Assembly: GCA_014859225.1 (NCBI GenBank)
Contig: JACUUP010000072.1
Coordinates: forward strand, 1-7,546
Source of the DNA: Candidatus Aerophobota bacterium
Lineage (GTDB): Bacteria > Aerophobota > Aerophobia > Aerophobales > B3-G15
Direction: 5' to 3'
DNA: 7,546 nucleotides
Made by a program: the position numbers and the translations under genes. The notes beneath the pieces were generated by a model that saw only the letters and a program-made list of their open reading frames with translations, was not told the DNA's origin and made no database searches. This document shows, piece after piece, positions 1-6,426 of this stretch (position 1 is its first letter; every line of letters starts with the position of its first letter).

Positions 1-1
1 A

Positions 2-877
2 GATTATGTAACTGTTCTCAAGGATGGACAGATAGTTGACACAAAAGATGTGAAGGAAATAAATCAAGAAAAACTGATTAAAATGATGGTAGGAAGAGAA
101 TTTGCCAATATTTTCCCGCAAAAAAAGGAGCCCGGGATAAAAGAAAGCGTCATTTTTTCCATTAAAGGACTAAGCAAAAAAGGAGTTTTGAAAAATATAA
201 ACCTTACTCTTGGAAAGGGAGAAATAGTCACAGTGGCTGGCTTACAGGGTCAGGGACAAAGGGAGCTGGTGCGCTCTATTTTCGGTATTGAACCTGTGGA
301 TGCGGGTGAGATATACCTTGATGGCAAAAAAACCAGGATAGCAAATCCTGAGGATGCTATTAAAGCAGGCATTGGATTTTTATCCGATGATAGAAAAATA
401 GAAGGTCTTATTTTGTGCAGGTCAATTCGGGAAAACATTGCCTTACCCACACTAAAGAAAAGAAAGGCGTGGGGCTTTGTCAAGCAAAAAGAGGAAAAAA
501 GGGCGGTAATAAATCAAATTAAAGCTCTGGATGTCAAAACACCATCTATAGAAAAGGAGGCACAATTTTTAAGCGGCGGTAACCAACAAAAGGTAATTGT
601 TGCCAAATGGCTACTTGGCGCTCCCAGGGTAATTATTTTTGATGAGCCCACCATAGGAATAGATGTAGGAACCAAAATAGAAATTTACCATCGCTTAAGA
701 GAGCTTGCTAAAAAGGGCACAGGTATCCTTATAGTTTCCTCGGATATGATAGAAATAATGGGAATTAGCGATAGGGTACTTGTAATGTTTGAGGGAGAAA
801 TTGTAGCAGAGATTCAATCAGAAAAAATAAGCGAGGAAGAAATTATGACCGCAGCTGCCGGTGGTTCATCTTCTTAG
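2..877 (+). CDS. Sugar ABC transporter ATP-binding protein, RbsA/MglA type (5' end missing)
   Basis: This is the energy-coupling subunit of a CUT2-type (ribose/xylose/galactose) importer; it hydrolyses ATP on the cytoplasmic face of the permease pair encoded just downstream. The frame is open to the left edge, and the GTG at 50 is internal: residues before it (DYVTVLKDGQIV) match the end of the first nucleotide-binding domain of RbsA-like proteins. About 291 residues remain of a family that is usually about 500, so the first domain is mostly outside the window. The second domain is complete. Its P-loop is degenerate (GLQGQGQREL, bases 239-268, no GKS/T), which is normal for this half of the family. 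The signature LSGGNQQK starts at 569, Walker B is IIFDEPTIGID from about 632, and the switch region is VSSD with no His, also usual here. The first permease starts 16 bases after the stop. Family assignment is secure; the sugar is unknown. Confidence 0.95.
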   Translation, partial: DYVTVLKDGQIVDTKDVKEINQEKLIKMMVGREFANIFPQKKEPGIKESVIFSIKGLSKKGVLKNINLTLGKGEIVTVAGLQGQGQRELVRSIFGIEPVDAGEIYLDGKKTRIANPEDAIKAGIGFLSDDRKIEGLILCRSIRENIALPTLKKRKAWGFVKQKEEKRAVINQIKALDVKTPSIEKEAQFLSGGNQQKVIVAKWLLGAPRVIIFDEPTIGIDVGTKIEIYHRLRELAKKGTGILIVSSDMIEIMGISDRVLVMFEGEIVAEIQSEKISEEEIMTAAAGGSSS

Positions 878-893
878 CATGGGGAAATAAAAA

Positions 894-1832
894 GTGCTTT
901 TTAAACTTTTAAGAGGAAAACATAGAACGGTAGTAACAATTTACCTGATATTAGCTGTTCTTTTTATAATTCCTTCTCTTGTTTCACCCGTTTTTCGCAG
1001 CTACGAGAATATATCCAATATTCTTAACCAGACCGCATCTTTGGGGATTGTAAGTATGGGGCAAACCTTTATTGTTCTTCTTAGCGGTCTTGACCTTTCG
1101 GTGGGCTCAGTGATAAGTTTAACCACGGTTCTTTGTGCCACTTCAATGGGAAATGACCCCTTAACCATATTCTTAGCAGTACTTTTGTGCCTGGGTGTGG
1201 GAGCTGGAATAGGCTCTTTAAATGGAATTCTTGTCAGCAAAGTCAAACTATCACCCCTGATTGCCACTTTAGGTATGATGGCATTAATACAGGGAGTAGC
1301 CCTGCAGATAAGGCCTTATCCTGGAGGATATGTCCCCAGAAGTTTCGCAGAAACTGTTACGGGAAACCTTTATCATGTACCTGTTCCTGCAATCTTACTG
1401 GTATTGGTACTTATCGGGACAATAATTATATTGAGAAAAACTGTGCTGGGAAATTATATCTACGCAACAGGAGGAAATGAGGAAAATGCGAGACTTGCTG
1501 GAGTTAACATAGATAAGGTCAAGATTTTTTCTTACACAATATGTGGTCTTATAGCTGCTGTTGCCGGGCTGGTTCTAACAGGAAGGATAAGGTCGGGAGA
1601 CCCTCTGGTTGGAACAGCTTTTCCCTTAGATTCAATCACCGCAGTAATAGTTGGTGGAACACCTTTCGCAGGAGGACAGGGAGGTGTTGAAGGCACTCTT
1701 GCTGGAGCATTAATCATCGCCATGTTAAGTAACATGCTAAATTTGTTAAATGTATCCTCCTTTTACCAGTACATAGTAAAGGGGCTGATTTTAATAACAG
1801 CAGTAGTCATATATTCTTTGAGGGAAAAATGA
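894..1832 (+). CDS. Sugar ABC transporter permease, RbsC type (first of two)
   Basis: Membrane-spanning subunit of the CUT2 importer (BPD_transp_2 family), 312 residues, a normal length. Hydrophobic segments lie at about residues 13-30, 48-64, 68-86, 90-110, 118-138, 164-180, 208-228, 247-286 and 292-308. Family motifs are GLDLSVGS (65-72), the cytoplasmic ATPase-contact loop ATGGNEENARLAGVN (191-205) and the Gly-rich GGTPFAGGQGGVEGT (254-268). The start is GTG: an in-frame TAA at 888-890 rules out any start upstream, and GGGGAAA at 881-887 is a fair ribosome binding site. An ATG at 879 runs into that TAA after two codons. The stop overlaps the next permease start (ATGA, 1829-1832), implying translational coupling and a heteromeric permease. 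Pairs of RbsC-type permeases are known from LsrC/LsrD and YtfT/YjfF, but motifs alone do not tie this pair to either substrate. Confidence 0.95.
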   Translation: MLFKLLRGKHRTVVTIYLILAVLFIIPSLVSPVFRSYENISNILNQTASLGIVSMGQTFIVLLSGLDLSVGSVISLTTVLCATSMGNDPLTIFLAVLLCLGVGAGIGSLNGILVSKVKLSPLIATLGMMALIQGVALQIRPYPGGYVPRSFAETVTGNLYHVPVPAILLVLVLIGTIIILRKTVLGNYIYATGGNEENARLAGVNIDKVKIFSYTICGLIAAVAGLVLTGRIRSGDPLVGTAFPLDSITAVIVGGTPFAGGQGGVEGTLAGALIIAMLSNMLNLLNVSSFYQYIVKGLILITAVVIYSLREK

Positions 1833-2815
1833 CAAAGTTAAAATCAATCGGAGAGAAAGTAAAATATGAAGCTTTCCTGGAAGGGAAAAAAGTTGGAGAT
1901 GTAATTCAAAGGTTAGGGGTTTATTTTGCTTTATTTATTCTTTTGATAATATCAGCAATTCTTTCTCCTCCCTCGGTTAGCCCCACCCATCTTTTAAATG
2001 TCAGCCGGCAGGCATCTGCTCTTGGTATTGTGGGAATCGGACAAACCCTCGTTATTATGACCCAGGGAATAGACTTATCGGTTGCGGCAAATCTTACCTT
2101 AATTCAAATTATGACTGCCGGGATGATTCTTGGCAGGGAACAGATGGTTATACCCGTGGTAATCTTTTGCCTTGGAGTGGGGGCTTTTATAGGACTTATT
2201 AATGGTTTAGGTGTTACCAAGTTGAAACTTTCTCCCTTTGTTATGACTTTGTGCATGATGTCGGTACTTACCGGGGTATATCTTCTTTACTCTGGAGGCT
2301 CCCCCCGGGGAAGAATCCCTGCCTCTCTAAGATTCGTAGGAGCAGGACGCATAGGAGGTGTTTTTCCTGCAGCAACAGTTGTCTGGATAGTAGCAATTGC
2401 TGCAAGCTTTATTGTCCTTCGCTACAGCATTTTTGGAAGATACACTTATGCAACGGGAGGTAGTCCTCAGGCAAGTTACCTTTCCGGGGTAAATGTGGAC
2501 CTTGTAATTATTATAGCCTATGTCATCTCTGGTTTTTGCTCGGCACTTGCTGGCATCCTGCTTGCAGGCTATATTGGAACAGGAAGTTTAACTGTAGGGA
2601 TGGGTTATGACCTTAACTCTATTGCTGCAGTTATAATGGGAGGAACAACTTTTGCTGGAGGGAGGGGTGGTGTTATAGGAACTGTAGGAGGAGCACTGGT
2701 TATAACTATCTTATTTAGTCTTTTAACCATGCTTGGCATACCTCACTCGGGAAGACTTATGGCTCAGGGGTTGATTATTATCGCAATAGTCTCCCTCTAT
2801 GCAAAGAGAAAATAA
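1829..2815 (+). CDS. Sugar ABC transporter permease, RbsC type (second of two)
   Basis: Second membrane subunit of the same importer, 328 residues, paralogous to the gene before it. Shared landmarks are GIGQTLVIMTQGIDLSV (69-85), the loop YATGGSPQASYLSGVN (207-222), GGTTFAGGRGGVIGT (271-285) and a hydrophobic C-terminal helix (311-324). Unlike the first permease it has a charged N-terminal extension of about 28 residues (rich in Lys and Glu) before the first helix (about 31-48), presumably cytoplasmic. The ATG overlaps the upstream TGA by four bases, and GAGGG at 1820-1824 supplies a ribosome binding site. The GIDLSV motif lacks the Gly that follows in many relatives (here SVAAN), a minor variation. 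Both permeases probably form a heterodimer with the two-domain ATPase. Transport substrate is unassigned. Confidence 0.95.
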   Translation: MTKLKSIGEKVKYEAFLEGKKVGDVIQRLGVYFALFILLIISAILSPPSVSPTHLLNVSRQASALGIVGIGQTLVIMTQGIDLSVAANLTLIQIMTAGMILGREQMVIPVVIFCLGVGAFIGLINGLGVTKLKLSPFVMTLCMMSVLTGVYLLYSGGSPRGRIPASLRFVGAGRIGGVFPAATVVWIVAIAASFIVLRYSIFGRYTYATGGSPQASYLSGVNVDLVIIIAYVISGFCSALAGILLAGYIGTGSLTVGMGYDLNSIAAVIMGGTTFAGGRGGVIGTVGGALVITILFSLLTMLGIPHSGRLMAQGLIIIAIVSLYAKRK

Positions 2816-2818
2816 ATA

Positions 2819-2859
2819 GGGTAGGACAGTAAAGGGGTAGGACGGGCGTCTCGCCTGTC
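2819..2859 (+). repeat. REP-like palindromic intergenic element
   Basis: In the 68-base gap after the permease operon, GACGGGCG (2841-2848) and CGCCTGTC (2852-2859) form an 8-base-pair stem with one G-T wobble and a three-base loop TCT. The 9-mer GGGTAGGAC occurs twice just before and into the stem (2819-2827 and 2835-2843). The GC content is clearly higher than in the flanks. From general knowledge, GTAGGAC plus a GGCG/CGCC hairpin is the look of dispersed intergenic repeats in several bacterial lineages. It is not a classical terminator, because no T-run follows the stem. It may stabilise mRNA or lower read-through between the transporter and the hydrolase. Whether it is repeated in the genome cannot be seen here. 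Confidence 0.55.
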
Positions 2860-2872
2860 TATATCAATCTTT

Positions 2873-2879
2873 AAAGGAG
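2873..2879 (+). promoter_or_regulatory. Ribosome binding site of the MBL-fold gene (start choice)
   Basis: AAAGGAG at 2873-2879 is a strong Shine-Dalgarno sequence. It stands 4 bases before the ATG at 2884 but 7 bases before the next in-frame ATG at 2887. The second spacing is closer to optimum, so the protein may begin at Met2 (2887), one residue shorter. Confidence 0.6.
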
Positions 2880-2883
2880 CTAA

Positions 2884-3621
2884 ATGATGAAAATTATGGA
2901 GAATGTCTACCTGGTTGGAAGCGGTCAAATTGGCTTATCACATCCCTTTGACTGCCATATATACCTTGTTGATGGAAAAGATGAGCTTGCTTTAATTGAT
3001 ACAGGGGCAGGGGAACGTGTTGATAAGGTTCTATCCAATATAGAGGAGGATGGTTTTAACCCTGAGAAAATTGGTAAAATAATTCTCACTCATCATCATG
3101 CAGACCACTCAGGAGGTTGCAAGAAAATTAAAGATAAAACCCACTGCAGAATTTATATACATGAGGAAGGGGTAAAGTTAGTTGAGCAGGGAGATGAGGA
3201 GAAGATGGGACTTGTAGTTGCAAAAAAAAGTGGTCTTTACTCCCCAAACTATACCTTCCAGCCATTTGAGGTGGATGTAAGTATAAAAGATGGCGATGAG
3301 GTATGCGTGGGAAAACTAAAACTTAAAGTCTTCCACACTCCAGGACACAGCAAAGACTCTGTTTGTTTTTACATCCAGGATGAAGGTTGCAAAATGCTTT
3401 TTTCCGGAGATGTAGTTTTATTTGAGGGAAAAATTGGACTCCTTAACCTATCTGGCTCAAATCTTGATGATTACCGCCAGAGTTTTGATAAGGTTGCCTC
3501 ACTTAAAATTGATGCCCTTCTGCCCGGGCACAGCCTTTTTACAGTTAAAGAAGGCGAGCAGCATGTAAAAAAGGCATCCCTTGCCCTTAAAAAACTTTCC
3601 CCTCCTCCCAATTTTATTTAA
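2884..3621 (+). CDS. MBL-fold metallo-hydrolase (glyoxalase II-like)
   Basis: A 245-residue single-domain metallo-beta-lactamase-fold protein, with no signal peptide, so cytoplasmic. All ligands for a binuclear metal centre are present: the THHHADHSGG motif gives His70, His72, Asp74 and His75; His155 is in HTPGHS; Asp176 in FSGDVV; His216 in LLPGHS. The LIDTG strand (38-42) near the N-terminus is also typical. The family hydrolyses thioesters, lactones, phosphoesters and other bonds; nothing here fixes the substrate. The gene follows the transporter in the same direction after 68 bases containing a REP-like hairpin, so co-transcription is likely. By analogy with UlaG, an MBL-fold lactonase encoded beside a sugar uptake system, a lactone or ester of the imported sugar is possible, but this is inference. 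The start may be the ATG at 2887, which has better spacing to the ribosome binding site. Confidence 0.92.
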   Translation: MMKIMENVYLVGSGQIGLSHPFDCHIYLVDGKDELALIDTGAGERVDKVLSNIEEDGFNPEKIGKIILTHHHADHSGGCKKIKDKTHCRIYIHEEGVKLVEQGDEEKMGLVVAKKSGLYSPNYTFQPFEVDVSIKDGDEVCVGKLKLKVFHTPGHSKDSVCFYIQDEGCKMLFSGDVVLFEGKIGLLNLSGSNLDDYRQSFDKVASLKIDALLPGHSLFTVKEGEQHVKKASLALKKLSPPPNFI

Positions 3622-3626
3622 TAAGA

Positions 3627-3713
3627 TTGACTTTAGTCAAAATTACATTAAAATTGACTAAGACACTATGCAATATTCTTATAATTTTGTAGAAAGATGG
3701 CAAAATTAGTCAA
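3627..3713 (+). promoter_or_regulatory. Promoter and TTGACT/AGTCAA half-site cluster of the DUF4143 ATPase gene
   Basis: The gap before the ATPase gene holds TTGACT (3627-3632), AGTCAA (3635-3640), TTGACT (3654-3659), and a further AGTCAA (3708-3713) within the first codons. The first two form a 14-base inverted repeat. The 8-mer TTAGTCAA appears at 3633-3640 and 3706-3713, and its complement TTGACTAA at 3654-3661. A perfect TATAAT lies at 3680-3685, 11 bases before the ATG. The third half-site resembles a -35 box, but the 20-base spacer is longer than the usual 17. The arrangement suggests an operator overlapping a promoter, perhaps autoregulated. The repeats are seen directly; the regulatory role is inferred. 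Confidence 0.5.
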
Positions 3714-5034
3714 ACGAAAACTTATGGAAAGTCTGCTGGATGGTCTTGATAAAAAATACATCTGCATACTGGTAGGGCCTCGCCAGGTGGGTAAAACTAC
3801 CTTACTTAAGATGTTAATTCGGGAAATTGAGAAAATAGGCTATAAAACAGTAATTTACCTTAATCTGGACGATGCAACAGTGAGAGCTCGTTTTTCCCGC
3901 GACCCGCTTGAGCTTAGAAGGGAAATAGAAAGACAAACAGGAAAACCTCTTGTTAGATTAAAAGATAAATTGTTTTTAATCATTGATGAGGCTCAAAAAG
4001 CTCCTTCTATTTTCGAACAGGTTAAAATAATTTATGATGAATTTGCCGATAAAGCCAAGATTTTCTTAAGTGGCTCATCCAGCATGGATATTCAACGCAA
4101 AATGTCTGAAACTCTTGCAGGAAGAATCAGGCTTTACCGTATGACCGGTCTTAGCCTGGGAGAAGTATTAAAAGATGCAGGATTTATATCTTTATCCTCA
4201 GGAATAGTTGCAGATATAGTTTCTGACAATTTCTCTATTGCTAAAGTGAAAGAGCTTCAATCAGGCATCTGGCAACAAAAAGATAGCGTTAATACTTTTA
4301 CTGAAAGAATGCTCCTTTTTGGCTACCTTCCAGCGGTTTACATTGAGCCAGAGGAAGAGGAGCGCTGGTTCATCTTAAGGGATTATATTTCTGTTTACCT
4401 GGAAAAGGATATCCGAACTTTAAGCCAGGTAGGGAATGTTGACCAGTTCCAACAGGTCTATTCCTCGCTTATGTTCCAGAATGGAGGAATGCTGAATGTT
4501 AACAATATGGCAAATGACCTTGGTATGAGCCGTGATACTGTTAGAAAATATATAGATATAATGCAATCCAGTTTTCTTATCTATAAGATAAAACCTTACT
4601 TTAGGCGATTAAAAGCACGTTTGACAAAAGCACCCAAATTATACTTTTTTGACCAGGGGATTGTAAATCATACTCTTAGACTGACCAGTATTGAAGCCCT
4701 GAAGTCTGCCCAAAAATTGGGGACTGCTGTAGAAACTCTGGTGCTGAACGAGCTAATGTCAGAAGGACTTAATCTCGCTTTGCCTCCTGAAACTTCCTAC
4801 CTGAGAGATTATCAGGGACATGAGCTTGACTTTGTGCTTAAAAATAAAACCACATCTATCATAGAAGTTACAACCTCTCCCGGAATAGAAAAAAATAAAT
4901 GGCGAAGTTTAAACTATTTTGCAGAATATTTTAAAACTCCAAATATATTTGTGGTGGGCAACTTTGAGGAATTTAAGGAAATAAAAAAGGAAGGTAAAAA
5001 GTTATTTACCATCCCCCTGTGGCTCTGGTTTTAG
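3697..5034 (+). CDS. AAA_14/DUF4143 family ATPase
   Basis: A 445-residue P-loop ATPase with DUF4143 C-terminal region, close to the usual length. The AAA part has Walker A GPRQVGKTT (27-35), Walker B LFLIIDEAQ (92-100) and a sensor-like strand FLSGSSS (123-129), followed by the family-typical ETLAGRIRLYRMTGLSLGE (138-156). A helix-turn-helix-like segment (about 271-290, DLGMSRDTVRKYI) precedes KLYFFDQGI (314-322) and the GTAVETLVLNEL helix (342-353). The end resembles a PD-(D/E)XK nuclease fold: Glu376-Leu-Asp378 in GHELDFVL and Glu390 in IIEV, but the Lys expected after EV is Thr392. The biochemical role of this widespread, often multicopy family is poorly established; DNA binding is a reasonable guess. 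The gene lies 75 bases after the hydrolase, has its own putative promoter and almost no Shine-Dalgarno, so it is probably a separate transcription unit unrelated to sugar uptake. Confidence 0.9.
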   Translation: MAKLVKRKLMESLLDGLDKKYICILVGPRQVGKTTLLKMLIREIEKIGYKTVIYLNLDDATVRARFSRDPLELRREIERQTGKPLVRLKDKLFLIIDEAQKAPSIFEQVKIIYDEFADKAKIFLSGSSSMDIQRKMSETLAGRIRLYRMTGLSLGEVLKDAGFISLSSGIVADIVSDNFSIAKVKELQSGIWQQKDSVNTFTERMLLFGYLPAVYIEPEEEERWFILRDYISVYLEKDIRTLSQVGNVDQFQQVYSSLMFQNGGMLNVNNMANDLGMSRDTVRKYIDIMQSSFLIYKIKPYFRRLKARLTKAPKLYFFDQGIVNHTLRLTSIEALKSAQKLGTAVETLVLNELMSEGLNLALPPETSYLRDYQGHELDFVLKNKTTSIIEVTTSPGIEKNKWRSLNYFAEYFKTPNIFVVGNFEEFKEIKKEGKKLFTIPLWLWF

Positions 5035-5127
5035 TAGCAGAAGATAAAATGAAACTCAGGGTTTGGAATTCAACAATCTTAGATTCTTAATATAAACTAA
5101 CTAAATTCTTTTCGCTCTCATCAGTTA

Positions 5128-6300
5128 TCAGGACATACATTCCCTGTAAAGCCTTTGAATATCTTCTTTCGTTACCTGTTTTGGGTGGTTGGCTATGTCC
5201 ATGAAGTAAGCTGTAAGAGCAATATTGGTTACTTTATCTATATCTTGCTCCCTCAGGCCAAAATCGCTAAAAGTAACTTCACTATTTGTATCTTTTAAAA
5301 GTCTTTGCACGAGCTTTGCGCTTTTTTCAGCTTTTTCTCTTAAAGGTAAACATTTAACAGCAGGGTCCATCGCTTCAGCAACTTCTGCGAATCTACTAAA
5401 ATCAGCGGTAAAACTAAATTCCAGAACCTTTGCCAGACAGGAAGCTATACTTCCCCCATGAGCTGCTCCGCAAAAACCACTTACAGGCTGACCGAGAGCG
5501 TGAGGAAGCACAGTCCCAACATGAGCAATAGCCATTCCTGCTAAAGTGCTTGCCCATGCCATCTTTCCCCTCGCCTCTTTATTTTTACCATTAGCAACAG
5601 CAACAGGTAAATACTCGGCTACCAACTTTATAGATTCAATAGCAAGCATCTTTGAATAAGAGTTGGCATGAATGTTAATATAAGATTCAATCGCATGGGA
5701 AAGGGCATCAATTCCAGTTAAAGCAGTTAGCCGTGGAGGCATAGAGTACATTAACTCCGGGTCAACTATAGTAACCTTAGGAAAAATTTTATCAGAGAAT
5801 ATAGTGCTTTTTTCCTTAATCTGGGGATTGTTAAATACTGCATAAAGAGTCACTTCAGAGCCGGTGCCGGCTGTTGTTGGAATAGCTATGATAGGTAAAG
5901 TTTTGTCAGTCGGGCGAAGTACTTCCTGGTCTGTTCTTTCCGTATAATCCCAGCATTTACCTGGATGAGTTGCAATTATAGCGACACCTTTGGCAAAATC
6001 TATTGTGCTTCCTCCTCCTATACCGATGACAACCTGAGAGCCTTCTTTTTTAGCTATCTGTGCTGCTTTATCTGCACCAAAACAAACAGGATTGGGTTCA
6101 ATATCGGTATATTTAATAGTTTCAATTGAGAATTTCTTTAAGAGAGCAATAACCTCATCACCCAGTCCAATTTTATCCAGGTAAGGGTCTATGGCTAAAA
6201 ATGCTTTATCTCCATAATTTTTGACATAATCCCCTAACTCTCTTAATTTTCCATTCCCAAATACCACCTTTATCGGCAAATAACAGGTAAGCTCTTCCAT
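5128..6300 (-). CDS. Iron-containing (group III) alcohol dehydrogenase
   Basis: A 390-residue NAD(P)-dependent oxidoreductase of the iron-activated alcohol dehydrogenase family, interconverting an alcohol and its aldehyde in the cytoplasm. The nucleotide-binding GGGSTIDFAK (95-104) and the IPTTAGTGSEVT motif (140-151) are intact. The four metal ligands are present: Asp198 and His202 in GIDALSHAIESY, His267 in LPHALG and His281 in GAAHGGS. The C-terminus (NHPKQVTKEDIQRLY, 371-385) is typical of the family. The ATG at 6298-6300 is preceded by GAGGAGT (complement of 6311-6317) about 10 bases upstream. It lies 126 bases downstream of the zinc dehydrogenase on the same strand; the two are probably one operon, though an internal promoter is possible. 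Candidate substrates include short-chain alcohols, lactaldehyde or propanediol; the sequence does not decide. Confidence 0.95.
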   Translation of the reverse strand: MEELTCYLPIKVVFGNGKLRELGDYVKNYGDKAFLAIDPYLDKIGLGDEVIALLKKFSIETIKYTDIEPNPVCFGADKAAQIAKKEGSQVVIGIGGGSTIDFAKGVAIIATHPGKCWDYTERTDQEVLRPTDKTLPIIAIPTTAGTGSEVTLYAVFNNPQIKEKSTIFSDKIFPKVTIVDPELMYSMPPRLTALTGIDALSHAIESYINIHANSYSKMLAIESIKLVAEYLPVAVANGKNKEARGKMAWASTLAGMAIAHVGTVLPHALGQPVSGFCGAAHGGSIASCLAKVLEFSFTADFSRFAEVAEAMDPAVKCLPLREKAEKSAKLVQRLLKDTNSEVTFSDFGLREQDIDKVTNIALTAYFMDIANHPKQVTKEDIQRLYRECMS

Positions 6301-6406
6301 ATATATATTTACTCCTCATCGTTTGAAGTTTTCTTGTACTGCATGGCTTTAATCCATAGTAAAGATAATCGTACTTCTCTCTTCTGTCCTTAAAAAGGTG
6401 CTGACA

Positions 6407-6418
6407 ATGTACGTACAT
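6407..6418. other. Perfect 12-base palindrome between the two dehydrogenase genes
   Basis: ATGTACGTACAT reads the same on both strands and lies 8 bases downstream of the zinc dehydrogenase stop, in the 126-base gap before the iron dehydrogenase. It could be a dimeric repressor site for the second gene, but a 12-base perfect palindrome is expected about once or twice by chance in a window this size. No convincing promoter pair is visible in the same gap, so support is weak. Confidence 0.25.
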
Positions 6419-6426
6419 ATTTGCTT

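Noticed and set aside
239-268. Degenerate Walker A without GKS/T in the transporter ATPase
   Set aside because: Loss of the P-loop Lys in the second domain is normal for RbsA/MglA-type proteins and is no sign of a broken gene.
1187-1480. Plus-strand 97-codon frame inside the first permease
   Set aside because: It lies wholly within a clearly coding gene in another frame and its peptide is rich in Cys, Ser and Trp with no recognisable domain: a shadow frame.
2841-2859. Reading the GC-rich hairpin as a Rho-independent terminator
   Set aside because: The stem is strong but is followed by a mixed sequence (TATATCAATC) instead of a run of T, and a well-placed ribosome binding site follows it.
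5035-5127. Terminator between the converging gene blocks
   Set aside because: Only a weak AATCT/AGATT dyad is visible near 5077-5087, with no GC-rich stem followed by a T-run, so I do not call a terminator.
5225-5461. Plus-strand 78-codon frame opposite the iron dehydrogenase
   Set aside because: It is the antisense shadow of a conserved coding region; the Ser/Leu-rich peptide matches no family.
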